Notes: a model not told the origin generated them from the letters alone. A stretch of 64,000 nucleotides of DNA from Selaginella moellendorffii (GCF_000143415.4 NW_003314285.1:469469-533468), one strand, 5' to 3'; shown: positions 12,094-22,822, numbered from the stretch's first letter. Made by a program: numbers and translations.

Positions 12094-13596
12094 TCAAGTA
12101 CTGGAAAATTGGGTCCTTTGCGACTTCTCCACCATTTCTTTCACGCTCACGTCGAAAGCGTCGTCCTCCCCATCGAGAGAATCCCGACCACCATCGCCAG
12201 AGCTCCATGGCTTCCCAGTATAGAGCAGCCGCGGGATGATCTTCCGGATGTTCCTCTGGAGCTCTCCAATCCTCTGGCTGCTAAACTTGCTCCTCAGAAA
12301 CTCCTCCACCTCCAGCCCATCCCGGCGGATCTCTTCCTCGGGAATGAACACCGAGTAGCTCTCGCGCTCGCGAGGGAGATGCCAAGTATACTGTGTGTAG
12401 GCCGAGTCGGCGTGGAAGAAGACGGGAATGCAGCCGCAAACCAGCGAGTCGAAGCTCGACCTCCGCGTGGAAGTGTCTCCCTGCGGCTGGAGGCAAAAGA
12501 TCGAGGACAGCAGCTTCTCGGCGATCGGGAGAGGATTGTGAGCACACCTCAGCTTCGAGCAATTCACGGCCTCGCAGCTCCGGGACTTGCGACACTGCTC
12601 AAACAGGATCCCCCGGATGCTCTCGTTTTGCTGAGGCCGCGGAGCTCCGGCGAAGGACATGAAGTTGGTTCTCGGGCTTGCCTTGACTCTCTCGATCCAT
12701 GCCTGTAGCTCCGACTTGGTTGCCGGGTGAAAGGAAGTTGGATACGGTATTGCCTGCTCTGTCCGATCCCAGGGACGTCGTTCCATCACCAAAGTCGTCA
12801 CGTTTTCCATCTGCTTGAGCAGCCGAAGACTAGTCCCCCACGAAGACTTTCCGCGGTAGCTAGCAAAGTCCCAAGCTGTTCTTCCTGTTACCATGAAGTG
12901 GTCGTGGCCGAGATTTCTTCTCCAGCTCCAGCTATAGTTTGCCTCCAGAAACTTGACGAGATCGACCCCTTGCTCGTGCCTGTTCAAGTTGTCCGCCCCG
13001 TAAAGGAACCTGAGAGCGTCCAGTCCTGCGTAGTAAGGGATGAAGAACGCATCGGCCTCACGGGGAGAATTCACAAGGCACCTGTACCTGCGCATCCTCT
13101 CGTGGAAGATCACCTCCAGCATGTAAGGATCGGTGGCGTACCACGAAGAATTTGCTCCAGCCAGCGCCTTCCCGAAGCCATGGTTGATGAAGTGGTCGCA
13201 GAACGTAAGCCAGGAGACCATCTTGTCGCATTTTTCCAGGACTTCCAAGTTGAATTTGCGAGGAAGCTCGTACATGAACACCCGCCTCCCCTGACACGAG
13301 TGCAAGTCCTGGCCATCTGGAAATTCGTGATGATCGCCCCGGCTAAAAGGATGCCGTGCTCTGTCCCTGTTTGTGACTTCCTCGAAAAAAGCACTGGAAC
13401 TCTTGTGTTGCTCCGGAAACGTGAGAAACTTGATCGGGTGGAGTCTGTAGGAGGAAGAGAATGCCCAGTAAGTCCCAAAGCTCGCGGACATACAGAAAAA
13501 AATGCAGCAAGTAAGGAGGAACGATGCACCTCCTTCCGACGATAGCAACAATTTGCGAGACGACGAGCTGCTAAATTTCACTCGAAGAGCCATCAT
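12094..13596 (-). CDS. Exostosin-family GT47 glycosyltransferase, MUR3-like
   Basis: A single exon of 500 residues. A hydrophobic anchor at about 24-46 follows a short basic, serine-rich tail, as in Golgi type II glycosyltransferases. The catalytic region matches plant GT47 clade A: RRVFMYELPRKFN, CDHFINHGFGKAL, PREADAFFIPYYAGLD, and near the end SFDSLVCGCIPVFF, the nucleotide-sugar-binding part. MUR3-type members add galactose to xyloglucan side chains in the Golgi, and related members act on other wall polymers, so the acceptor here is not certain. Intronless genes are common in this clade. The start is the ATG at 13596; a second Met follows directly. Confidence 0.88.
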   Translation of the reverse strand: MMALRVKFSSSSSRKLLLSSEGGASFLLTCCIFFCMSASFGTYWAFSSSYRLHPIKFLTFPEQHKSSSAFFEEVTNRDRARHPFSRGDHHEFPDGQDLHSCQGRRVFMYELPRKFNLEVLEKCDKMVSWLTFCDHFINHGFGKALAGANSSWYATDPYMLEVIFHERMRRYRCLVNSPREADAFFIPYYAGLDALRFLYGADNLNRHEQGVDLVKFLEANYSWSWRRNLGHDHFMVTGRTAWDFASYRGKSSWGTSLRLLKQMENVTTLVMERRPWDRTEQAIPYPTSFHPATKSELQAWIERVKASPRTNFMSFAGAPRPQQNESIRGILFEQCRKSRSCEAVNCSKLRCAHNPLPIAEKLLSSIFCLQPQGDTSTRRSSFDSLVCGCIPVFFHADSAYTQYTWHLPRERESYSVFIPEEEIRRDGLEVEEFLRSKFSSQRIGELQRNIRKIIPRLLYTGKPWSSGDGGRDSLDGEDDAFDVSVKEMVEKSQRTQFSST

Positions 13597-14039
13597 TCAT
13601 CGTATTGAACCCGACTTTTCGAGAATTCTCGCTCCGTCGTTCACGCTTCTGAATTCAGTGCTTTCCTCCTTTCAGGACTGCTCGCAAGCCATTCTCCAGA
13701 GTGGTCCCAGTCTCGATCCCTATCAGAGTAAAAACACGCCAGCGAATCAGTCAAGACACGGCAAATATGTAAGCAAAAATATTTAAAACTCGTGTCAAGA
13801 CCAACCTCGCTCGAACTTACATACCAGCCATGGGTACCTTCTTCCATATTTTAGTCAATCATCGCCGGTGTGTGACCGCCTTGATCACTCCAAAGACAAA
13901 GAGACATGGTTTGCTGTCAGATACTGCGCATTTGTCTTGCAGTCGTCCTCGTTCTGTTTTATCATTCAGGCCAACGTAGAACCTGTTCATATGCAAACAT
14001 GAAAGTAGCACTGATTAGAAATAAGCAGCACGGACTTAC
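13597..14039. other. Intergenic with possible small minus-strand exon
   Basis: The left part is the upstream region of the GT47 gene. From about 13981 down to 13860 on the minus strand one frame stays open (starting FYVGLND) and could be the second exon of the candidate small gene at 14040-14142. The junction phase does not fit cleanly, so it is not called as a gene. Confidence 0.3.
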
Positions 14040-14142
14040 CGCCCAGCTTCATCTCGATCTTTTCTAGAAAAGCTGGTAAAGAGTTACCATTACCCCTGGA
14101 ATTTTCCACAATAGGATTCTTGTCTGGCTCTCTCTTGGCCAT
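14040..14142 (-). CDS. Candidate first exon of a very small protein
   Basis: An ATG at 14142 opens a frame of 34 codons starting MAKREPDKNP and ending at a good GTAAGT donor at 14039. Joining to the nearest AG at 13981/13982 gives only a 39-residue product, because a stop follows five codons later; the longer downstream frame would need another phase. It lies 125 bases beyond the stop of the cysteine synthase gene on the same strand. It may be a real microprotein, a 3' UTR intron of the neighbour, or chance. Confidence 0.25.
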
Positions 14143-14266
14143 GTTATAGCACACTGCTCGTAAAAAAGGCCTCCCGGTGTTGAAGGTGGAGACAAATCAG
14201 AATGTACAAGACTACAAACGCACCTTCATATTCACTTGATGAAACAAAAAATGAACAACAAAGACC

Positions 14267-15962
14267 TCAAGCTTCTGGTTGCATTTTTTCGGACTCTTCT
14301 CTGATAGATTGAAACAGAACGGACGATAAGTAGCGCTCGCCGAAGCTAGGAAGAACCACCTGCAGCAGATAAGCTCATCAGGTCTTGCCATGACTAACGT
14401 GGAACACACTATCGCACTTACACAGATCAGCTTGTTTGCATTCTCTGGTCGCTTTGCCACCTGAATGGCGGCACACACAGCAGCTCCTGACGAGATTCCC
14501 ACCTGGTGCCGTTACAAAGAGAGATTAGAGCTTTGCAATCCCATTTTGTAAGAATTAGTACCAGCAGGCCTTCCTTCAACGCCAGCTGCTTTGCCATTTC
14601 TACAGAATCGTTACTTGAAACCTACAAAGCATCACCAAAACTATCGTTTTTTTAAGCTTTGCATTTAAGAGTACCTGAATGACTTCGTCAAGGATTTCTA
14701 CGTCTAGAATGCTTGGAATGAATCCCGCACCAATACCCTGAATCTTATGCGGACCTGACAAGACCACCACTTTCTATGAGCAATTCAACGTAAGCCAATA
14801 CAAGCATACCTGGCTTTCCGCCGGAGAGCACGTTACTCTCTGTGGGCTCAACACCGTAAATCTGTACAAGACAACTGTAAGCTGGAAAAGCAGACCACCC
14901 AGAACCACCACTACCTTGATGTTCGGATTTTTCTTTTTGAGGAACCGTCCAGCACCAGTCACGGTACCGCCAGTTCCTATTCCAGCTACAAGAATGTCAA
15001 CTTTGCCTCGTGTGTCTTCCCAGATTTCAGGTCCAGTGGTTTCAAAATGCACCTGAAACGTAAAAGGAGTGTTAAACTCGGATAAAGAGACAACTAACGC
15101 ACCTTGGGATTTGCGGGGTTTTCAAATTGTTGGAGCATGTAAGAATTTGGAGTCTTCTTCAATATCTCCTCGGCTTTCTGTACTGCTCCTTTCATGCCTT
15201 TCGCGGGATCGGTGAGGACAAGCTCGGCACCAAAGGCCTTTAGTAGAATGCGCCTCTCGAGACTCATGGATGCAGGCATTGTTAGGATCAGCTTATAGTT
15301 TTTCGCCGCGGCAATGAAGGCCAGTCCGATTCCAGTATTACCACTCGTAGGTTCAACCAGAACACTCTGCATGGCACAGAGGCTCATGAGTAGAGCACGC
15401 GAAAAAAAGCAGCAAGGCTTACCTTGCCAGGAGTTATGGCCCCCTTCTCCTCAGCATCAGAGATCATGCTATATCCGATCCTGAATGTAGCAAAACAAAG
15501 TAAGCGATCGGTTTCTTTCATCAAAATCCATACCGATCTTTGACGCTGCAGCACGGCTCCATGATTTCCAGCTTCGCAGCGATGTTGGCAACACAGCCAT
15601 CGACAACGCTGTTCAAATAAACCATCGGCGTCTTTCCGATAAGCTACAAAGACAAACCCCCAAGGAACAAAAAAATCCTTCTTTCCTCCTTTTTCCAGCG
15701 AAACTCTTACCTGCGTCACATCTTCCGCGATGTTGAGCCCCTCTTCTGGCTCGGCACCGGCGGCCTCAGCTTGCACCTCAGTCGAAACAGCCGCAATCGC
15801 ATGTCTTGCCCTGGGCGACGCCACAATCTTCCCCCGCTGGAGCCTCAAAGCCGACGAGATGATCCGGCGCTGCATCGCCACTGCCGAATCCCTCCTCCCG
15901 CAGCCGGCATTTCCCAGGACGAGACTGATTCCTCCCGCGGCGGCTGCAGCAGCGGTCGCCAT
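14267..15962 (-). CDS. Cysteine synthase (O-acetylserine thiol-lyase), organellar
   Basis: Ten exons keep phase and give 395 residues: 15711-15962, 15534-15643, 15423-15480, 15103-15366, 14915-15052, 14810-14861, 14675-14754, 14562-14621, 14422-14502, 14267-14359. The enzyme makes cysteine from O-acetylserine and sulfide using pyridoxal phosphate. Visible motifs are CSVKDRIGYSM with the PLP lysine, [10 protein letters not shown] (asparagine contact to the cofactor), [12 protein letters not shown] (phosphate-binding loop) and GISSGAAV near the end. The first 85 residues are rich in Ala, Arg and Ser, which fits a plastid or mitochondrial transit peptide. A telo-box (AAACCCTAA-type) lies just upstream of the ATG, near 15985-15995. 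Confidence 0.95.
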
Positions 15963-16063
15963 TCCCTCGCTACTAGACGATAAACCCTAAACCTGATCGC
16001 AATGGGACAAAAATACCGCATATTCTCTAAAGATTCGAACTCCTTTAACACATGGACATTTTT

Positions 16064-16355
16064 TTAGGGCTCCTTGAGGCGCTTGAGCATCCGCGACGCG
16101 AATTTACGGACGCGCTTGTTTAGATTGAAGCCCACGATCACGCCAATCCCGAAGCTGACCACCGCGATCTTCACGCACGTCGATGCCGACACAAGGAATC
16201 TACTGCTCGCCCTGTGTCAAGCGATCATCTCATCATCGTTCACAAGAATCACGCGCAAGTTTGCTCTTTCTTTACCTCGCGGCTTCGTGGAGATGGTGGT
16301 GCCCGGCGTGATGCTCCACGAGTACCATTGTGGGAGGATGCGTCGTCTCGCCCAT
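16064..16355 (-). CDS. Small single-pass membrane protein, unknown role
   Basis: Two exons, 16276-16355 and 16064-16211, join in phase 2 across a 64-base intron with GT-AG ends and give 75 residues. The N-terminal third is rich in His (EHHAGHHHLHE). Residues about 36-53 form a hydrophobic helix (VKIAVVSFGIGVIVGFNL), followed by a strongly basic tail (NKRVRKFASRMLKRLKEP). The pattern suggests a tail-oriented membrane protein, perhaps of an organelle. I do not recognise a named family. It sits between the cysteine synthase and ubiquitin-L40 genes, same strand as both. The intron and the clean helix-plus-basic-tail make it more likely real than chance. Confidence 0.6.
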
Positions 16356-16490
16356 CGCCGCCACGCACCCTAGAGCTTACACAGAGGGTTTTAACAAGGG
16401 TTTTAGAACAACACAATGGGCTTATAGAATGCTTCGATTGATTGAATTTTCCCTTCGAGAGAAAATTTTCCTTCTACATTGGTAGTCTCT

Positions 16491-17139
<649 letters not shown>

Positions 17140-17159
17140 CTTGGCTGCTGCTCCTCCGG

Positions 17160-17200
17160 CTCTGCAAAACCCTAATGCCTCCAAGAACCCTAAAACAAGA
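17160..17200 (-). promoter_or_regulatory. Telo-box motifs upstream of ubiquitin-L40
   Basis: On the plus strand AAAACCCTAATG and GAACCCTAAAAC lie 25-55 bases upstream of the minus-strand start codon at 17139. AAACCCTAA-type telo-boxes are known leader or promoter elements of plant translation genes. Confidence 0.5.
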
Positions 17201-17289
17201 TAAACGGTGGAGATTTCATACACGTCGACAAACCCTAAGTGCCGGTATTGTTTATAATCTAACATAAGCCGCGACAAACACCAAAATAC

Positions 17290-17691
17290 ATGACACACAA
17301 AAGTCTACATCCCATGGAGAGAATGCTTGTGTTTTGGTTCTTCCTGGGATTAACCGTGTTTTTGATTGCGCTGGCTATCTTTCGCTGCATTTTCATGGAA
17401 AATCTCTACCAATTTGTGAGATCATTCCCGCAGGAAACCCAAGATCACCTGGCCGAGTTCCAGGACGAATCCATCCTCCGGATCACAAAGGGTTTCACGT
17501 CAATCCACCGCCAGCAGCTGGGCAGCACGATCTACATAGGTGTTCTCGAGAGCGGGGAACAAGTCCTGGTCCAGAAATGCTCTGGTAACGGGGAATTCAA
17601 GCGCGCGTTTACAGAAGCTTGCAATTCGGGGCGTCTCCGCGGCTACTGCATTCGATACAGCGCGATCGTTCTTAATTCACCGCAGCAGTGA
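17290..17691 (+). CDS. Mini receptor-kinase-like protein 1 (no catalytic lobe)
   Basis: An intronless frame of 133 residues; a second in-frame Met lies at residue 9. A hydrophobic helix at about 12-35 is followed by a juxtamembrane stretch and then text that reads like the first part of a plant receptor kinase domain: [33 protein letters not shown] (the K in the VAVK position), EFKRAFTEA, and [14 protein letters not shown] (the strand before the hinge). The frame then stops, so the hinge, catalytic loop and activation segment are all absent. It is similar along its whole length to the gene at 18217. It may act as a dominant regulator of real receptor kinases or be a degraded relic; two open copies argue against simple decay. 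Confidence 0.6.
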   Translation: MTHKSLHPMERMLVFWFFLGLTVFLIALAIFRCIFMENLYQFVRSFPQETQDHLAEFQDESILRITKGFTSIHRQQLGSTIYIGVLESGEQVLVQKCSGNGEFKRAFTEACNSGRLRGYCIRYSAIVLNSPQQ

Positions 17692-18216
17692 AAGTTTTTC
17701 CAACAGTGTTCTTGAGCGAAGCTTGTTCTTCTGATAAAGCGTGTTATTTCTAAGAAATATCCATTGTATTTGCTTGTGAAAGTGGGCTCCCTTGTTAAAA
17801 TTTGATGCTGGCAAACCTCTCTCCTATGGATATCCAGAGAGTATCCTGTCTTCAATCTCTCAGTCAATAATTTGTCCTTTGTATTTTGTTGCATTTGTTT
17901 GTTCCATCGCTTCCAATATAACTATCAATGTAATGAGAAATCTCTCTCCGGCACGAGTTAGCAATAGTTCCCTTACGTATTTTAACGTAGACACCATGGC
18001 AAGCATGGAACTCCGGCCATCCCATGGAGTCTAACAGCGCAACCTCTCTCTCCCGCCATTTAGAAACAGGTTACAACCAGCAAAGTCAAATTTCTAGATT
18101 CCCTGTTCTTCGCCCAAACGGCGGCAACATTTAGTCACAAACTGTTTCTGGATCGACCAGAAATATAAAGAGCTAGAAGAGCTTCCAAGCATCCAGCAAA
18201 AGTTGCAAGAGCGCCC
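17692..18216. other. Intergenic between the two mini-kinase genes
   Basis: No gene seen. It holds the 3' flank of the first mini-kinase gene and the promoter of the second. The stretch AATATAAAGAGCTAGAAG at about 18160-18178 could serve as a TATA region for the second gene. Confidence 0.4.
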
Positions 18217-18585
18217 ATGATGTCGGAAGTAGTAATTATCGTCGGCATTTCGTTCTCAGCAATTGCGATCATGGCATTCATCTGTCGGTGCATTTACTTT
18301 CAAAAGCTCACAAGCTTTGTGAGATCATTCCCGCAGCACAATCGGCTGGCGGAGTTCCAGGTCGAATCCATAGCCACAATCACGAAGGATTTCTCCTCCA
18401 TCATCGCCCAGCACCTGGACAGCAGGATCTACGCGGGTGTTCTTGAGAGCGGCGATCAAGTCCTGGTTGAAAAGTTTTCTAGCACCAAGGAATTCAAGCT
18501 GGCATTCGCACACGCCTTGGAAACGGGGCGTCTCCGTGGCTATTGCATCGAACACACTGCACTCGTCCTCCACGCATTGCGGTGA
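18217..18585 (+). CDS. Mini receptor-kinase-like protein 2 (no catalytic lobe)
   Basis: An intronless frame of 122 residues, paralogous to the gene at 17290 and in the same orientation. It has an N-terminal helix (about 5-25), VRSFPQ, ESIATITKDFSS, the weak glycine-loop region AQHLDSRIYAGVLESGDQVL, VEK at the place of the kinase Lys, EFKLAFAHALETGRLRGYC and HTALVLHA, then a stop. Both copies end at almost the same point of the kinase N-lobe. Conserved blocks between the two are VRSFPQ, AEFQ.ES, YaGVLESG.QVLV and GRLRGYCI. The function is unknown. Tandem duplication is clear from the layout. Confidence 0.6.
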   Translation: MMSEVVIIVGISFSAIAIMAFICRCIYFQKLTSFVRSFPQHNRLAEFQVESIATITKDFSSIIAQHLDSRIYAGVLESGDQVLVEKFSSTKEFKLAFAHALETGRLRGYCIEHTALVLHALR

Positions 18586-18970
18586 AAGTCTCTGTCGGAT
18601 CTAAAAGCCCAAGATCAATGTTGGGCAAAACTCACTCGAGAAAAAGTATCAAACAAGAAGAAAATGTTCATGGAGTTTCCCGGGTTGATGAGAACTAACA
18701 ATCCCATCAACCAGAATGGCCATGGTTGATCTAGCGCCAAAGCCATTAGATCACAGGGTATAGAGAGAGCCCCTGAAATTGGTAAGTGGCGCACACTTCC
18801 TCTAGTCTAGCCGCCGCGGCTGCGCAAAACCCTAGCTAAGAACCCTAGAAAAGAAGAGAAGCGCATTGATTCTTAAAGCATCTAAGGTCCGACGTGGCAG
18901 ATACCCTGCCACTTGGCATTTCCTTTATCGTCGTCATCATCTCGTCCAAAACAAAGACTTCTCTCAAAGT
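18586..18970. other. Intergenic
   Basis: No gene seen. Around 18807-18852 the order GCTGCGCAAAACCCTAG then GAACCCTAG resembles the leader of the ubiquitin-L40 gene (17150-17200), although no ubiquitin frame follows. The match is short and may be coincidence of telo-box motifs. Confidence 0.35.
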
Positions 18971-19955
18971 TCCTGAAACAACGCACGGCCCACATCACGT
19001 AAGCTCGGACTTATCCTCGGAAAGAATATCAAAAGAATTAAAATCAAAGATGAGAGACAAAGGAATCAATGGGATCGGCGACTTACAGTATCCGCCCTGG
19101 ATAAACGAGTTGAGCCGCTTGAGTTCTTCGCGGTGCTCGTCCACAACAGCGCGGACAACGTCACCGATCGATACCATTCCCAGCATTTTCTTGTCCTTGA
19201 CAACGGGGATGTGCCTGATGCGCTTCTCTGGTAAACCGAGAAGAAAGAACATCAAAATGGCTCAAATGGAATCTAAGATGACGAAGTTACCAGTCATGAG
19301 CTCCATTGCCTGGAGAACTCGAGTGGAGGGTGTGACAGTAATGAGCTTGTTCTGAAAGAGAGCGAATTTTACGTGAGTTACTGCGAGTCTGCGATAGATA
19401 CCCACCTCTTCAGTCATGATATCCCCAACTTTGGTTGTTTTGGAAGAACGCCCCTGGACTATGATCTTCCGGAGATAGTCTGAGGAAAAAAGAGAAAAAA
19501 GCCCGTGACTAAACTTTGCCGCTGGCATGAGAAACTACTGACCTCTCTCGGTGATAATTCCAGCGATGGCTCCCTTCTCGCCCTTCTTGACCACCAAGAG
19601 CGCTCCCACATTGTGAGTTGTCATCTATGAAGTAACATCATACTGTGTTTTAGAAATCGAGAGAAAGAAAGCCCCAAAAGAAAAAACTACTCACAGATCT
19701 CACGGCCTCGTACACAGTGTCGTCGGTGGAACAAAAGAGCCACGATCCATCGGCGCTCTTCCCCTTTGCTTTCAAGATATCTTCGATGGTCGTGCTCTCG
19801 AAGCCATGCTCTTCCAAGCTTGACGGTTTGGCGACAGAGGATTCCCAGCGAGGGAGCTGGAACCGATCATTCGTGGCCGCCACGCGAAGATGCTTGAGAA
19901 TCCCTTGCTGCGCGACCCTCCCCTGGGCACGAAGAGCTCCCGCGACGCTCTGCAT
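18971..19955 (-). CDS. CBS-domain protein, mitochondrial CBSX3-like
   Basis: Six exons give 206 residues: 19695-19955, 19543-19624, 19406-19479, 19291-19351, 19087-19227, 18971-18972. The N-terminus is Arg/Ala/Gln-rich without acids, like a mitochondrial presequence. Then comes a CBS pair: first domain around WLFCSTDDTVYEAVRS, MTTHNVGALLVV, AGIITERDYLRKIIVQG; second around MTEENKLITVTPSTRVLQAM, RIRHIPVVKDKKMLGMVSIG. It ends LNSFIQGGY. CBSX3 proteins bind adenosine nucleotides and are reported to regulate mitochondrial thioredoxin. The stop codon is split: T at 19087 and GA at 18972-18971 across a 114-base intron. If that intron is retained the frame adds 30-odd residues instead. Confidence 0.9.
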
Positions 19956-20389
19956 TCTACATCCATGAGAAGATTATAGCTCATTTCCACGAGAAATTTC
20001 ATGCTCCATTCGTGCGATGCGGCTAGAATCTCATCTCTCGTGCATCTCTCAGCGATTCCAGGGAGAAATCACAAGAATCTGGCATCAAGAAGAGGGATTA
20101 GACCTCGATCGAGAGATTTCTTGCCGTGGAAACGATCTTGCTAGTCGCCGAGCCCTAGCTAACACGAAGAAGGATGGATTAAGTAGATAGCTCTTACAAA
20201 ATGCCTCCCGATTGTCAGGATCGCAACACGTGTGACTGTGATAACCGTCGGATATGTGCCTTAACATTTCGACGCGTGTCCTTCTTTATGGCGTGCTTTC
20301 TTTTTGACATTGCTTTGGGCGCGAGAGTTTTAGGGCGAAGCACAGCTAGGGCTCCCGGAGGAGCGACGATTCGCCGGCAGCGAAGCTCC
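19956..20389. promoter_or_regulatory. Divergent region between CBSX3-like and YbaK genes
   Basis: About 430 bases between divergent start codons hold both leaders and promoters. The stretch GTTTTAGGGCGAAG at about 20326-20339 and GCTAGGGCTC just after it look like transcribed leader of the YbaK gene. No other element recognised. Confidence 0.4.
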
Positions 20390-21297
20390 ATGACGAGAGA
20401 GGATTTTCCAATCCACGAAGGCCTCAAATCTGTGAGTATCAGCGACGCATTCACGACAAGCAGCGACGACGAGCGAGCGCCTGAGCAGAAGTGTAATGAA
20501 ATCTCCAAGCCAGATGTGGAGCAGAAGCTGAGAGGGATTTTGAGCAATGCCGGTGTTAGCTCGTTTCACTTCAAGAGAGTCCCTGCGGATTACTATGAGA
20601 AAACGCTCGAAGAGAGGAAGGAGGTGCTTGGAGCGGCTTCGATCGATCATCTTTGCAAGAGTATGGTGATGGTATGTGCCGATGGCGGCATTTTCTATTT
20701 GTTCTTTGATCCATTTTCCATTGCATTCGCAGGTAAACACCCAGGCTCCATCACACATCACGGATTGTAGCGATCGGAAAAATTCTAAATACTACGTCAT
20801 AGTTGTCCAGGTAGCACCTTTTCTACCTTTTCAATTTTTTCTCTTCAACTTTTCAATCTTGCAGTACAATGCTCGTCTGAACGCCGAGAAAGTGAAGAAG
20901 TTTATCTACGATCTCAACGAAGGAAAAATACCAAAGAAGAGATTTAACTGTAAGCTTTTCTCGTATGAAAATCCGTGTACGATTGGAACTGGTTTTCTCT
21001 GTTTTTCAGTGCGGCTTGCACCAGAGGAAGAGTCTCAGAGATTGTCCGGATACGAGCACAATGCTGTTACGCCGATTGGTATGCGAACAGACATTCCTGT
21101 AAGTTTTCCAAAAGATGCTTCAGGTTCTCACGATTTTTATCTCACAGGTGATTTTGTCCGATGCGATTGCCAATCTAAAACCCGATTTCTTTTGGCTGGG
21201 TGGTGGCGATGTTGATCTTAAGCTTGGCATCAACACTCAAGAGTTTATCGCCTTGACTAAGCCCTTCGTGATCGATTGCACTTATTCTGAAGGCTGA
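20390..21297 (+). CDS. YbaK/ProX-type aminoacyl-tRNA deacylase domain protein
   Basis: Five exons keep phase and give 227 residues: 20390-20671, 20733-20810, 20865-20949, 21010-21098, 21148-21297. The C-terminal 150 residues match the YbaK fold: YYVIVVQYNARLNAEKVKKF, RLSGYEHNAVTPIGM and FFWLGGGDVDLKLGI, the last two being the substrate-pocket loops. Bacterial YbaK/ProX proteins remove wrong amino acids from tRNA(Pro) in trans; plant members exist with little direct study. The first 90 residues are acidic and less conserved. The frame is open further upstream to an ATG at 20201, but that part reads like leader sequence, so the ATG at 20390 is preferred. Confidence 0.85.
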
Positions 21298-21969
21298 TTT
21301 TTTTTAGTCACCCCGATTTTGGAAAAGAGAACGTATCCTTTATTCGAAACTCAGTTCTTACGTTATTCCACAGAATCGGAACAAATCTCAAGACACTTTT
21401 CATTCTCATCCTGTTTGAATTCTTGTCAAAAAGACATCAATGCAGTTGGTGAAGCCAAATTGTATCTAATTATTTGTAACTTTTCGGACTTTCGGAATTT
21501 CCTCCTTTCAGACGGGGAGCTCCGTGAGACATCAGTGAGGATATCTCATGGCACTAACTGCATAGGCTGCTGCAACATCATCTAGTTCTGATTGATCCAT
21601 TTGCATAACTTACCCTATCAACAAATACCTACTGATGTGAGTAGAAACTGATATGAACGAGACTAACTACCTGAGGTCCATGAAACTTTGCACTATGGCT
21701 GTAAGAGCTCTCTAATATTGTCCTGGAAAGATAGAGGCAAAGAAATTTTGGAAGGCTTGATTCTCAGACTGCTGGCATTCACATCTCCAATGGATGGCCA
21801 AATGCACAATATCAGCAAAGGAAGCAAAGGGCTTGTTTCATCCTCAGAACAAGATGATCTGCAGCACTCAGTCAGCAGCTGCACCGAAACAGATCAAACA
21901 GCTCAGCTTGGTTTTACACAAAGGCCGATTCACAAGTATAAACTTCATCAGGTGTTTAGTCTTATGCCT
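21298..21969. other. Intergenic, nothing recognised
   Basis: Convergent region between the YbaK gene and the minus-strand secreted protein gene. Open frames are short and show no domain. Confidence 0.5.
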
Positions 21970-22269
21970 CTAGATGGGCTGCCTTAACACTTCAGCCGAT
22001 ACGGACACTTTGCGCCGAAACCCGAGTTCCAAGCATTGGTGTCTCTTGTGGCAATTCACGGTGGTGTAAAACCTGGCCGGATTTCTTCCATCATATTCCA
22101 CACGATACCCGTCCCGAAAACCAGAAAACAGGTTGGTACAACTGATGAATTGATAGTCGCCTGCACAATTGCCACCCGAGTACCCAAGATAATTGGTTGC
22201 ATCCACCTTGGAAGGGGACTGGGCAAGCACAAAGCATAGAAGCGCAATGAAAACCAAAGCTCTCGCCAT
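21970..22269 (-). CDS. Small secreted protein, possibly MiAMP1-like
   Basis: From the Met at 22269 the frame gives 99 residues; another in-frame ATG lies 15 codons upstream. MARALVFIALLCFVLAQ is a clear signal peptide. The mature part has four Cys (GGNCAGDYQFISC, TVNCHKRHQC) and a pattern YSGGNC...C...GYRVEYDGRNPARFY...C...GFR. This resembles the beta-barrel antimicrobial peptides of the MiAMP1 type, reported from Macadamia, conifers and lycophytes, which usually have six Cys. The C-terminal QPI after SVSAEVLR does not fit that family, so either the end is divergent or a splice is missing. The assignment is tentative; that it is a secreted small protein is firmer. Confidence 0.5.
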   Translation of the reverse strand: MARALVFIALLCFVLAQSPSKVDATNYLGYSGGNCAGDYQFISCTNLFSGFRDGYRVEYDGRNPARFYTTVNCHKRHQCLELGFRRKVSVSAEVLRQPI

Positions 22270-22314
22270 ATTGACCTTTCGAATGAAATACGTTGCTAAA
22301 TTCATTTTGCTCAT

Positions 22315-22822
22315 ATGGATGCTTGAAGATTGCCATTTATACTATACGGCAGGAGGTAAGTGTACGGAACAAAGTTGCTTACGCAATTGCAACTTCTATG
22401 GAAATTGCTGGCGCTACCCTTTTGTCTCGTGAGTATAAATTTTTAGAAAGACGGGTTTTTAGTTGGGCTAGATTTCGCGTCGATGTATGACTCCATCTAG
22501 AGATACATCTAGAGTTGGAAAACAATAATAATATTAATAATAATAGGAGGCATTTTAATTATTAACTAGCCTTTGCAAGATCAAGGCTCCCTACTAGACA
22601 TTTGAAAAAATTGCTGTCTAGAGAGCTCTTCCTTGTTTTTCATCTCGTCCAATTGTGGATTCCGTTGTGCATGCATGCTGTTCTATCCGAGATTGCAAAA
22701 TTCACTGTTATTTTATCTTTTAACACAAAATGTAAGTTAATTATGATGAACAATTCATAACTTTGAGTGAAATTTAAAGTTGAGAATGGAGGTAAAGCCC
22801 TAGGCCAGGACTTCTCCACGCG
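22315..22822. other. Intergenic with short (AAT)n tract
   Basis: No gene seen. An AAT/ATT simple repeat lies at about 22518-22546. The region is the shared upstream flank of the secreted-protein gene (minus) and the IGPS gene (plus). Confidence 0.45.

Noticed and set aside
12109-13545. Long plus-strand frames (199 and 272 residues) under the GT47 gene
   Set aside because: They are antisense shadows of a well-supported GT47 coding region with GC-rich third positions.
20201-20389. Extended N-terminus of the YbaK protein
   Set aside because: The upstream part reads like leader and divergent promoter. A transit peptide cannot be excluded but is not convincing.
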